Of a DNA stretch of 64,000 nucleotides, positions 49,677-60,200 are shown one piece after another. Within the stretch, counting starts at the first letter, position 1, and each line of letters begins with the position of its first letter. A program made the translations under genes and the position numbers. The notes beneath the pieces were generated by a model. That model had not been told where the DNA came from. It made no database searches and was given only the letters and a program-made list of their open reading frames with translations. This stretch comes from Terebella lapidaria. Lineage: Eukaryota; Annelida; Polychaeta; Terebellida; Terebellidae. The stretch lies in NCBI GenBank assembly GCA_949152475.1, contig OX424570.1, forward strand, positions 21,014,694-21,078,693, read 5' to 3'.

Positions 49677-49705
49677 AGAAACCCATAAGAGTCTTATGGG
49701 TTTCT
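49677..49705. repeat. perfect 29-bp palindrome
   Basis: AGAAACCCATAAGA, one central G, then TCTTATGGGTTTCT: a perfect 14-bp inverted repeat. A diverged direct copy (AAGAAACCCATAAAAGA) lies just upstream. It sits about 175 bp past the 3' end of the alpha-arrestin gene and could form a stem in a read-through transcript. Confidence 0.9.
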
Positions 49706-49875
49706 GATTTAAATGATTGTAATGAATTGTATTCTGCTATTCGATCTTTTCAGCACAATGAGCTGAATTGCAATTCTGGGATTATCAAAACAGTTCTAGG
49801 ATACGTGATTCTGTTCGATTGGTAGCTGATCCTGGTTGAAATGCGCATGCGTATCCTGTGCTATTCTCTAAGAGT

Positions 49876-49882
49876 AATTTTA
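49876..49882 (-). terminator. possible polyadenylation hexamer overlapping the stop codon
   Basis: On the minus strand the end of the gene reads CAGAATAAAATTAC: the TAA stop lies inside AATAAA. If used, the 3' untranslated region would be only some 15-30 bases. A more distal signal may be used instead. Confidence 0.3.
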
Positions 49883-51223
49883 TTCTGAGTTGAAAATCCC
49901 GTAGCCACAGCAGAGCAGGCAGCAGGGACAACACTTGACACCAGTCCTGTACTTTGTGGTGATGACCTTACTTGGGCTTTCCACTTGGGGATTCCCAGTA
50001 TTCCCCTGGTTTCCATGGCAGCTGCAACTGTTCCCGACTTCGAAACCATGGTGCTCAGTGAAATCTGAACGTTTGAACTCCTTGCAAATCGTGTCGTTAG
50101 AGTACTGAGAATTATCGTCACTGACTTCGCTGGTCATACGTGAACTCTTATAAGTTCCAGATGCAGATGGAAACAAAGTACTTGAACTTTCCACTTGTTT
50201 CCTCATCACGGAGCCAAATTTCATCGATGATCGACCGCTCCCAACAAACCTGGAATTGTCGGCGATGTCTTGATTCCCACTCTGAGCAATCACAATCGGC
50301 AGTCGCATGGTGAGCTTGCCTCCAAGTCCTTTGAACTTCACAGAGACTTTGACACAGTAATAAATGTCGAGGATGCTACAGTGCGGAAGGTACGATGGAA
50401 TGATAGACTCTGGAATTGGAACACTGAAGGAGATCTTCTGATTCCGGCTGGGGTCGTGGTGAACATCCTTCTCGCAAGAGAGCAAGACGTTACGAAACTT
50501 CTGGATTAGATCCCCCGCGTACGTCATTCGTTGCTCAAGCTTAGCAACGATTACTTTAACCTGCTGTTTTCGTTCTGGATTCTGAACACTCACTGTAACG
50601 TTGATGTTGTCACTTACGGTATACACGCCTCTATCCAGTTTGATTAGAACTTGTGTCGGTTCAGGCTTGCATGTCCCAAAAATTAACAGTTGATCCTGAT
50701 GAACTACAGGTTCCAAGGCGCGTGGTATTGAGGTCCAGTGCACTCTGGAGTTCACGTGAAAACTCTGCCTCGTTGATTTGACAACTTTCACGCAGTAAAT
50801 ATTCACTGCGTCGCTGTGTCTTCCATTGATTCCTGCACAGATGTTTGCTCGAGCCTCATATGAAATATCAAACATGTAGCCGTTTCCCATGTCGAACTGA
50901 TGCATGGAAGGCGGAATATTTTCCGGAATCTGGTACGTGAAGTATGACTGATACCGACCTGGGTTAAGGATCAGATTCGCATTTACCGCAGGTGGTGAAA
51001 GTAGAATTACCCGTTTATCGAGGTATACCTCGTGTTTTGGCTTTTCGATGAACGTGGAGCTGTTCTTGAAGATTTGTACAGTGCCTTTTCCGAGAAGTGT
51101 CAGTTCCATGTGTGAAGCTGAAATTGGTGACCAGACGTCTAAAGTCACACTTCCTGATATTTCGTCACCTGGGTAATAATGTTCACCCGTGTGTAGATTG
51201 ATGTTGAAATTTGAAACTGCCAT
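49880..51223 (-). CDS. alpha-arrestin (arrestin domain-containing protein), single exon
   Basis: 447 codons. The frame is open six codons further up, but the first ATG is at 51223 in a strong context (ACCATGG), so I start there. Residues about 4-160 form an arrestin N fold (NLHTGEHYYPGDEISGSV, GRYQSYFTYQIPENIPPS). Residues about 175-315 form the arrestin C domain (DRGVYTVSDNINVTVSVQNP, SILDIYYCVKVSVKF, LRLPIVIAQ-like end). Alpha-arrestins usually bridge membrane cargo to HECT ubiquitin ligases through PPxY motifs. I find none here. The Ser/Thr-rich tail instead ends in a cysteine cluster (VKCCPCCLLCCGYG) that could be S-acylated. ALS2 lies head to head 2.8 kb away. The paralogue type (ARRDC1-5 or TXNIP) cannot be told. 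Confidence 0.88.
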   Translation of the reverse strand: MAVSNFNINLHTGEHYYPGDEISGSVTLDVWSPISASHMELTLLGKGTVQIFKNSSTFIEKPKHEVYLDKRVILLSPPAVNANLILNPGRYQSYFTYQIPENIPPSMHQFDMGNGYMFDISYEARANICAGINGRHSDAVNIYCVKVVKSTRQSFHVNSRVHWTSIPRALEPVVHQDQLLIFGTCKPEPTQVLIKLDRGVYTVSDNINVTVSVQNPERKQQVKVIVAKLEQRMTYAGDLIQKFRNVLLSCEKDVHHDPSRNQKISFSVPIPESIIPSYLPHCSILDIYYCVKVSVKFKGLGGKLTMRLPIVIAQSGNQDIADNSRFVGSGRSSMKFGSVMRKQVESSSTLFPSASGTYKSSRMTSEVSDDNSQYSNDTICKEFKRSDFTEHHGFEVGNSCSCHGNQGNTGNPQVESPSKVITTKYRTGVKCCPCCLLCCGYGIFNSE

Positions 51224-51990
51224 GGTAAATGTTTCAGTCAATCTATTTGCTACTATATTCTACTTTCAGCTTAGGTGATTCATGTTTACTCCAGGCAAAG
51301 AAAACAACATTTCATATTTTTCCAGGAACTTTATAATTTTTCAAAAAATTTTATGGTATCCTGGCAGAAAAATTCCAAAAGAATCACAAGAAAAATATGA
51401 ACTTTGAGGTGTTGTTTGAAGTTCGTTAATTTTGCTGAATTCTGAGTAAATTGTAAATGAATGGATGAATAAATAAAATGTTTTCGCAGTTTGTGATGCA
51501 CCGTTATGTCAGCACAACCAGTGGCCCGACTCTATTTGCCATTGTTTACCGCTTGACTGAACTTGCCCAGGGCCCTGTCATAACTACAGTTTGTCAGAGT
51601 TCAATGACGAAATTCTTCTCTATGTGGGTATAATTAGGTGTTGCTGTCTGCGATATTTTGAGTGATAGAATCCATGTAGCAATTTATACTTTCCCAGCCC
51701 CTGGCTGTGTTCTGGTCAAGCGTGTTAGAATACACATTGTTATTACATGTATCAGCAGTGACCATGCAGACTTTGTTTTGTACGTTCATTTAAACAATGT
51801 CCGTTGTGCAACACTTATATAGTTTGTACGTCCTACCATGCAGCCGTTACAATATACATATGAATATAGGAAAAATGATGAGATATTTAAAAGCAAAGTG
51901 CTGAGGTTAATAATGCCACTTTAATATTTTTTGGATGTTCTTCAACAAACTATAGCTCCGTGATCAAATAAACTACACTCAGCTCATCTA

Positions 51991-52609
51991 TACTCTGATT
52001 TTTCTGACTTGTTTACACTGTTTTTTGGCGATAATTTTGCAATGCTAAAGGTTATCGTTCCATAACTTGGCATACTTCACCTGGGAGCCAAACGGCAATT
52101 TGCTACCAAATTTCAGACTTTTATCGCAAAAATTGAAGAAGTTGGCTATCTACCCCAATGTTAATGTCAGCCCAAAACGGGATCTCGAGAATCTGAGCAT
52201 ATTAGAGGATTTCGTCTTGTTTATATTAATCGGGATTTGAAGTATAATTGTTTTTTCGGCATGAAGACACAACGAGGTGTATTCTAGACAAACATATTGA
52301 TTTCGAAAGACTGCACAGCTACAAAACCGAGTTAACGCACAAAATTGTGTGCGGACCCAGAAAATGATAGACAGGGCTTGGTGGTCTGGATTAGGGTTGA
52401 AGAGGGAAATGTGGTGGGGATCAAAGAGTGGGGGGGGGGGGGGGGTGTAGATTGCTAACTTTCTTAATTTTCACAATAAAAGTCTGAAATTCGGTAGAAA
52501 ATTGCCGTTTGACTCCCAGGTGAAGTATGCCAAGTTATAGAACGATACCATTTAGCATCGCAAAAATATCAGCGAAAAACAGTGTAAACGAGTTGGAAAA
52601 ATCAGGGTA
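51991..52609. mobile_element. non-autonomous element with about 155-bp terminal inverted repeats
   Basis: The left arm runs from TACTCTGATTTTTCTGAC to about 52150. The right arm is its complement from about 52456 to 52609. Both arms contain GCCAAGTTATAGAACGAT (or its complement) and AACGGCAATTT. TA flanks each end (51989-51990 and 52610-52611). The centre holds a G-rich run and no transposase. Relics of the same end lie in the module array near 23897, 24419 and 28045. Confidence 0.85.
52381..52446 (+). repeat. segment with an inverted copy at 53338-53404
   Basis: TCTGGATTAGGGTTGAAGAG, then GTGGGGATCAAAGAGTG and poly-G, recurs as the reverse complement (poly-C, CACTCTTTGATCCCCACC, AACCCTAATCCAGA) 0.9 kb downstream. 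The two copies could pair or mark an inverted duplication. Confidence 0.85.
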
Positions 52610-54036
52610 TAGTTACTATGGTTACATACATGTACATATACAAATGTAGTGTGATTGGCCATCTGATCATGGACATAATGTAGTTTCTATGACAGATATT
52701 GATGTAAATAAATACCTGTACAAGATACCATGAATACCTATCTTGATTTCCATCTGCCCCCCATCAAATGCTATTATCTTATCAGGAATTAGCCCCTAAA
52801 AGGAACCTTTACATGTACGTGTGTTATCTCATGCAGTAGCCCCATTTATACAAGACAATGTTACTATTGATTGGCTATAGTAGTGGTGATGCTGGGTATA
52901 TCAGTTGTATGTATCAATTACTAGCATGGTGAGTATGAGGAGATAGATCTGTATATTGTTATTGCTATGTTATATTAATAATGTGCAGGTCAGTGAAATG
53001 AAATGTTTTTTTGGGAGTGATGAAAACAGATATTAGTTAGAAAATAGAAAATTAACGCCCTCCACCGAGCATTTCCCTGCATTCCACAACACAAAGTAAC
53101 CCCGGTGAATTGATTCTTTAGTTATCCATCTCTGTGTGTCAGTCTCTATTACAGCATGTCATTGATTGCGTGCATACCAGTACTCAGAACAGGACTGCCT
53201 AATTCGGTGCATGCACCCCCCCCCCCCCCTTTCCTACCCCACACCTACTATTACTGAGGAAGATGTGTCCATACAGACATAGTGCTGATTAACTCAATTA
53301 TACCTCCAGGTCCTGATTGGGCTTTGACCCATCATGCACCCCCCCCCCCCCCCACACTCTTTGATCCCCACCCCATTTTCCTCTCCAACCCTAATCCAGA
53401 TCAATATTGCTCAATGCATGTATAGACATTGCTATGGTTTGTGGATTGGGTTTGGGGGACCTGGGGGGGGGGGGGGGTTCTGTTGAATTACCTAATCAGC
53501 TCCACACAGTCTGACAGTTTTGACCACATACTGACCACCTGCTGCCATGACTACCGATGGACATTGGATAGTGGATGAACTTACATTTACGGTGTATGGT
53601 TTTCAGTGCTGTGATTATTGTATATTGATTTCTGGATCACTAGAGATTTCCTGATATTGTCAAAGTAGTGGGAGATTGCGCTGGAAATTTATATTCAATG
53701 CACATGGAGTGTAGCCTGTAGGCCTATTTAATAATCATTACCAATGGGCTGAGGAAAAGATGAGACGCAGAGGAGGGATTCGACGAAGACACTGATTTAT
53801 GTATCTCACTCATTTGTTGGATATATCCTAATAATTACATAGGTATACTTGGCTATATATTGGTTTAAACACTACAACATGTCTTATGTGGCTTGAATAT
53901 GATGACCCTAATATTCTGTCATTCCTAAGAATGTAGAATACAGTTTACTTATACATGTTAGTGATTATTACATATTATTGAAAAAGTCAGTTATCATGGT
54001 TATACATGTATTCATATCCTTTTTTCATTCAGAGAT

Positions 54037-54268
54037 ATGAATTCTGGGCTACTGTATCTATGGAGGGGTTTACGTGACATAAAACCATGGAACTTCGAGA
54101 TCCTAGATGGGATCTCCGTACAGAAAGTTTCCTTGGGGAATTCCCATGCAGCAGTTTTGACAACAGAGGGCGCTGTGTACATGTTCGGAGACAACAGTCT
54201 AGGACAGCTTGGGGTCGGAAGTGTCGAGACAAAACAGGATGAACCTGTACTGCTGGAAGCGCTGAAAG
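54037..54268 (+). CDS. ALS2: ALS2 coding exon 1
   Basis: Begins MNSGLLYLWRGLRD and holds the first RCC1-like repeat (GNSHAAVLTTEGAVYMFGDN, then GQLGVG). An acceptor TTCAG lies at 54028-54032, so the ATG is near the start of an internal exon. Donor AAAG/GTACAG; ends in phase 1. Confidence 0.85.
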
Positions 54269-57200
54269 GTACAGTATCAGAATTGTGAAGCCTCCAAACT
54301 TAGTTAAAACATACATATTGACATAATATTTTTTCGAAAATTAAAACTTCAATTTGCACAATGTATATGATATATTGCACTTCTGGAAGACAGGAGGATA
54401 TGATTCGCTGTGTATACATCTACATATTGATAACATACCTGGAATAAACATATCTTTCTAGTCTTTATCATGTATGACATGTAGTATGTTTTGCCTTATC
54501 AGATGTGAGGGTAACATCCGTGAGCTGTGGATACGGACACACAGCCGTACTAACGGACGGTGGAGATGTATACTGCTGGGGTGACAACAAATCTTTCCAA
54601 TGTGGTGTAGATGATACTGACTGCAGCTCAGTCACTCAACCACGTAAACTGTCATTTGAGGAAAATTTACCGCTGGGGCATCACCTCGGCGACAGCCTTC
54701 AAAATGGTGTTTTGGAGAGTGGTCGTAATTCCGCTCGCATCATGCAGGTTGTCTGCGGTGGACAGCACACAGTCGCACTCTCCAGGTCGGGAGATCTGTG
54801 GGCTTGGGGGACGGGCCGCGCCCTCGGACTCCTGACGAAGATGGAGTCTAAAACTCCAGAGATTGTTCCATTTCTGCAAAACAGAGACGTGCTGAGTATC
54901 GCATGCGGCGCGTCGCACACTGTGGCAGTCGTTCGTTCATTGAAGAAAGATAACCGCTTCGTCCAGAGACGCCGAGGGAGAAAACCGCCATGGGATGGGG
55001 ATTCAGTGAATGCCAATGACACAACAAAGAACGATCCTTTCACTCGAAACCTGGGATTCCAAACGCAAACTTCGGTGGAGCAAGCCGACCCATGTGCCAT
55101 ATGCAACAAACAGTTCTGTTCCCTTGGCTTCCAAACAAGTAGTCGGTCGACCTCGCAGCAAACACAACCAGTGACCGTGCGTAAAACGCTGCAGTCCACA
55201 TCCCAGGAAACATCATTCAATGATGGCAGTGACACAAGCGAATCAGAGAAAAGTCCTACACAATCGATCTCTATGCCGCCGTCGTCAGGATCCACGCCCA
55301 CAGGCAGCGAGTCAACGTCAACAAAACATCGCCCCAAGACGCTGGAGCGTGTGGCTCTACCCCTTGTCGGACCCGAGGGGACACAGTTCACCTCACCACC
55401 CCCACAGGTCAGGGGCTTGCACTGAGAGCAAATATTGTTATTGTATTGCTTCCTTTTGTAGTTGTTGTAGATACTCGTAACTAAGTTTTATTTCCAAACA
55501 GGAAACTATGAAAATGAATATTTTTGCTTGATGTAAATATAAATGTAGGACTGATTTGAGGTAAGATTCCATCTTCACAAGGTTTCCATCATGAAATGTT
55601 AAAGTTAAAAGTTCGTACTGAGTGATAGTATTCCAATCGAACGAAATATAGACATCCATATATACAATTTGTTGTTATGCATCACTAAATACATTTATTT
55701 CTTTCTTCTACAGTCGGGCGCGTCCGTCCCAAACAGCCCGTTCATGCAGAAGATGGGCAGTTTTTTCCAGCGCGTCTCATCACAGCCGATGCAGGACATG
55801 ATGAGCTCCATGGTGACAAACCTCAAGACCTCGATCAACAAGATCGGTCTGACAGAGGACGGGGACGCTGACTTGATGGTGCGCAAGCTGTCACCAGAAA
55901 CGGAACAACTCGTCGCGCTTGGATCTTTACAGTTAGAAGATGTTAAGGTGAGAGAGAAAAGATTACTGGTTCTGAGTTTTTGGTTCGGAAAGCCTTGTTT
56001 GGATCTTGTGTTTTACTTTGATATACAGAAAAGTTTTTTGGTAAAATTAAGACAAGAATATACACGTATGACCAAGTTTGTTTTGAAAACAAAGTGTCAA
56101 TTTTGATCGTGTTTATGTGTGTGGATTTAATTAAATGATTTGATTTATCAGAGAGAATCTTTAACATGAATTGTCAAATAAATTATTTCCACTTATGAAT
56201 TATCATGATTATGTATGAATAATCAATTTTAGGTTACCGGACCTTTGGTCCGATAACCTATTGGCATGGCGTTGCGTCCGTCGTCCGTCCGTCCGTCCGT
56301 CTAGCCGTCCGTCCGTCCGTCCGTCCGTCCGGCGTTAACATTTTTATCTTTAAAGTTAACGATCGAATATTTCTGAAATTTTGCACAAAAATGCCTAAAA
56401 ATATTTTGAGAAGGAGGTATTTTTTTGTTTTTTGATTTTCGCATTTTTTTCAAAATGGCGGCCGTTTTTGTCGAAAAACGCTGAATTTTGGACTTTGACG
56501 GCCATTTTCTCAAAAACTGTCTGATCAGTTTTGAGTTTTTGGTTTCAAAAGATTCCCCTCATATACCTCTGTGATATGTCTAAGTTTGGTTGCCCTAAAT
56601 CTGCCGGTTTTTGTGTGGCGGCCATTTTGAATTTTTGGCGGGTCGGCGAAAAATTTTTTTTTCGCCCCAGATCGCATTACTATCCATTTTGGGCCATTTC
56701 TAGAGCAAAAAAAAATTTTCACCCTTTGAAAAAAATTTTGGACTTAGAAAATTTCGGCACTTTTTTCCTTCATAATGGGAGCTGTCAACACTGTACTCAT
56801 AGAACGCTTGAAGATAGAGCTTAGAAATTGGCATTTTCAAATGGGAAGTCATATATGGTGACTTGTGTGGTGACCTTGAATTTGACCTTGGATGACCTTG
56901 AAAGGTCAAAACAGCCATTTTTGGGTCGAAAAATGCTCAAATTTGCACCTGGTCTGTATTTTCTCAAAAACTGTCTGATCAGTTTTGAGATTTTTGCTTA
57001 GAAAGATTCCTCTTATATACCTCTTATATACCTCTGAGCTGTCAACACTGTACTCATAGAACGCTTGAAGATAGAGCTTAGAAATTGGCATTTTCAAATG
57101 GGAAGTCATATATGGCGACTTGTGTGGTGACCTTGAATTTGACCTTCGATGACCTTGAAAGGTCAAAACAGCCATTTTGGGGTAAAAAAAGTGCCCAGAT

Positions 57201-60200
57201 TTGCCTCTATAGATGAAATGCTTGCAGATAGAGCTCATGTTTGCATTGGCATTTTCAAATTGGCGTTTTCAAATGGGAAGTCATATATGGCGACTTGTGT
57301 GGTGACCTTGAATTTGACCTTCGATGACCTTGAAAGGTCAAAACAGCCATTTTGGGGTCAAAAAATGCACAGATTTGCCTCTATAGATGAAATGCTTGCA
57401 GATAGAGCTCATGTTTGCATTATGAACATATAGGAAGACATATATGGCACAACTAATGATGACCTTGAACTTGACGTCAGATGACCTTGAGTGCCAAATG
57501 TCTGACTTGGAATGTGTAAATTGACCTGAGCGGCCTAAACGATTCCACCCAACATATAGAATATCAAATGTAATGGTAACATCGAAGTTCATACGGATGA
57601 CCTTGATTGGTAAATCCCAAGGTCATATGTTTACACTGCGAACCTTGATTGGTAAAAGGTCTGTTACCTGCCAATGCTGCCATGGCCAAACCAAAATTGT
57701 CCGGTAACCTATCTTAGCCTTTGGGCTAATTTTTTTTTTTTCATAGTACTTCGTAATAAGAACTTACACAACAATATATACTATGATAACCTGACTCACA
57801 CTGTACTCCCAGGGTGAAGACATCACACACCAGATGAATATCCCCAAGTCAAAGTCCTCGATGCTCAGTCACCCTCTGATGGACGAGATGTCGGAACCCC
57901 GGCGTAAAATGTCGCTTCCTGACACTGTGGATCTTACACGGGCTCCATTTGGTATGTGTCTGAGAGGGGGAGGGGGTGATTAGGGTATCCGGTATGTGGG
58001 TGCGATTGACTTCAGAATTACATGTACTTAGATCTAGAGAAGTTTTTGTAGGAAATGATGCGATTTTCTAATGACAACACTTAACAGAGACCTGATTTTG
58101 TATTAAGTGAAAAACAATACATCTAGCTAATAAAAATGCCTACAATAGTTATAAGGCTAGATACAAATATTGACAACGCTAGCTATGACACGTCTGCAGG
58201 GAAAATTGAAAAAAAAATTCAAATTGAATAGTGTGAGCATTTATCATGTTTAGATGATGTTTGACAATTATTTCACATTTTCATACAGACCGGAGCGGTC
58301 GCAGGAACGATGACATCATCGTGCTGGAGACGGAAGTGTGGTCCTGGGGGGACAATCAGTACGGACAACTAGGGCACGGGGACACACTGGATAGGTAACC
58401 ATAGCAACTGCTATAAGTCATACAGGTGGGGGGGGGGGCAATCTCACTTATTCATGAAATAATTTACGAAGTGCTGGTCGATTTCTTGTTGATAATTTGT
58501 GTGTGCAAAAACATAGAAAAAAGATTAAAATTGAGGACTACTTTCATGTTTCACCATATATCTTGAACTGTTACATGGTTGCTGCAAGTTTTGACAATAT
58601 CATCTATAAAAAGACAGTCATACTTTTGCACTTCCAGAAGTCAGCCCTGTCAGATCAAGGAACTAAACAACAAATGTGTCCAGGAGGTCGTGACTACGGC
58701 CGACCACAACCTCGCACTGACCGCTCACTCACAGGCATGTTACCATGGTTACTGGGCTAACTATATGTATATCTTTTTCCACTGATTTAAACATAGAAGT
58801 TAATTGAGCATTTTTACATGATTTTTGGTTTGATAGGACCCTAAGTGTTGATTATTATAAGCTGAGGAATTCTGTCTGTTTGTCTATATTGGCAGTATTT
58901 TCGTAATAATCCAACACATCCTGAAAATGTGAAAAAATATCCTTCAACACACCACCACATGAACGTTTCTCCAAATTTGTCTCTCTCCTTTGAGCAGGTT
59001 TACTCATGGGGAAGGAATGACTGTGGACAACTTGGACATTCCAAACCACAGACCAGTACTCCAATCAGAATAAAGGTACAGACTTCTAATGATCACATGC
59101 TAAGAATACCTTCATTATCCTAATGAAAAACCTGAAAAAAAAAAGTGTTCGCTATAATACACTGAATATGTAAATACAAGTGTGGGGAATGTGCAAATCA
59201 TATTTGAACAAGTATATTTACCGAGATGCTTGGGATATTATTTCGGGCAAAGTGAATCTACACTGAATTTTATTGAAAACTCTTTGTAAAAAAATATATT
59301 GAATATCCATTGGCCATTGATCTAATGACTAGTTTCATATGTGATATTTTAACGACAATATTTCAAGAAAACCTCCATCACCTGTTACAGCCTCTCGGTA
59401 ACGCCCCTGTGTGGAGTGTAGCGACCGGGGAGCGTCATTCCCTCCTTCTGGCAGACGGATCTGGCTTCTGTCCGGAGATCTTCTACGCTGGGAAACTGCC
59501 AAAGTAGGGGACTGGGATATTCAGTCAACTGTTTCATAAAATATAAATATCAAATTTGATATAATATATATGAAATATAATATACGTTATCAATGAATGT
59601 ATTATCAAATAACTTGAAAATAACTCTGTTAGAGTCAATTTGAACATGAGATATGGTGGTGGAGAAGTGAGTAACACATAACCCTGTGTTAAGTACATGT
59701 ATCTATCTCGTCCTATTATGTTGGCCTACATAATTACCGCCTCCCCCCCCCCCCCCCCTACACATATAGGGGTTCACCGAACAAGTCCAAGTCTCCGGAT
59801 TTTGTGGATCAGTTCACATTCCTTCGCATGCCTTGGAACGTAAGTAGCCAGTAATATGAAACGTAGGAAATTTATAGCAAAAATTGGTCTTTAGTTCTGC
59901 TTAACTGAGGTAACAGACTGAATCTCGTTAGGTAGCTGTTTTTGGTCAAATAGTCGATGCTTTTTTGTAACGGCCACTCACGGCTAAGATTTTATCATAC
60001 AGAGTATCATGCAAAATAGGACAATACAGTGGTCCCTGTAAGATAAGACCTCACCTTTTCACAGGAAGTCTTATTTCACAGGTTCACTTACATGTTAAAT
60101 TGATCTTTGGGGAATACAAAAAAGTCTTTACAGACAGGGAAGTCTTATTTCGGAGGTGTCTTATCTCACAGGGACCACTGTATTAATATATATAATATCT

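Larger units (their letters stand above)
51242..54036. other. divergent intergenic region between the alpha-arrestin and ALS2 genes
   Basis: About 2.8 kb with no coding frame. It must hold the upstream parts of both genes, and possibly non-coding first exons. It contains an inverted-repeat element (51991-52609), several poly-G/poly-C runs (about 52430, 53215, 53338, 53463) and a pair of inverted segments at 52381 and 53338. Confidence 0.6.
56231..57750 (+). mobile_element. Helentron-like non-autonomous element in ALS2 intron 3
   Basis: The left end is a near-perfect hairpin (GGTTACCGGACC TTT GGTCCGATAACC). GTCCGGTAACCT recurs inverted near the right end (57698-57710), followed by a small hairpin (TTAGCC TTTG GGCTAA) and a poly-T run. 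Inside are a TCCG-type microsatellite and TGACCTTGA-rich tandem units of about 150-190 bp. There is no coding gene; frames inside are repeat by-products. The layout matches the element at 29069-31509, though the sequences differ. Confidence 0.65.

Noticed and set aside
51224-51241. Six extra codons upstream of the alpha-arrestin ATG
   Set aside because: They begin with TTG rather than ATG; the first ATG has a strong ACCATGG context.
55669-55713. Upstream extension of ALS2 exon 3 beginning MLLCITKYIYFFLLQ
   Set aside because: It is intronic pyrimidine-rich sequence before the acceptor TTCTACAG, not a signal peptide or separate start.
56525-57592. Several frames of 60-110 codons on both strands in ALS2 intron 3
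   Set aside because: They repeat with the tandem units of the intronic element and carry no domain.
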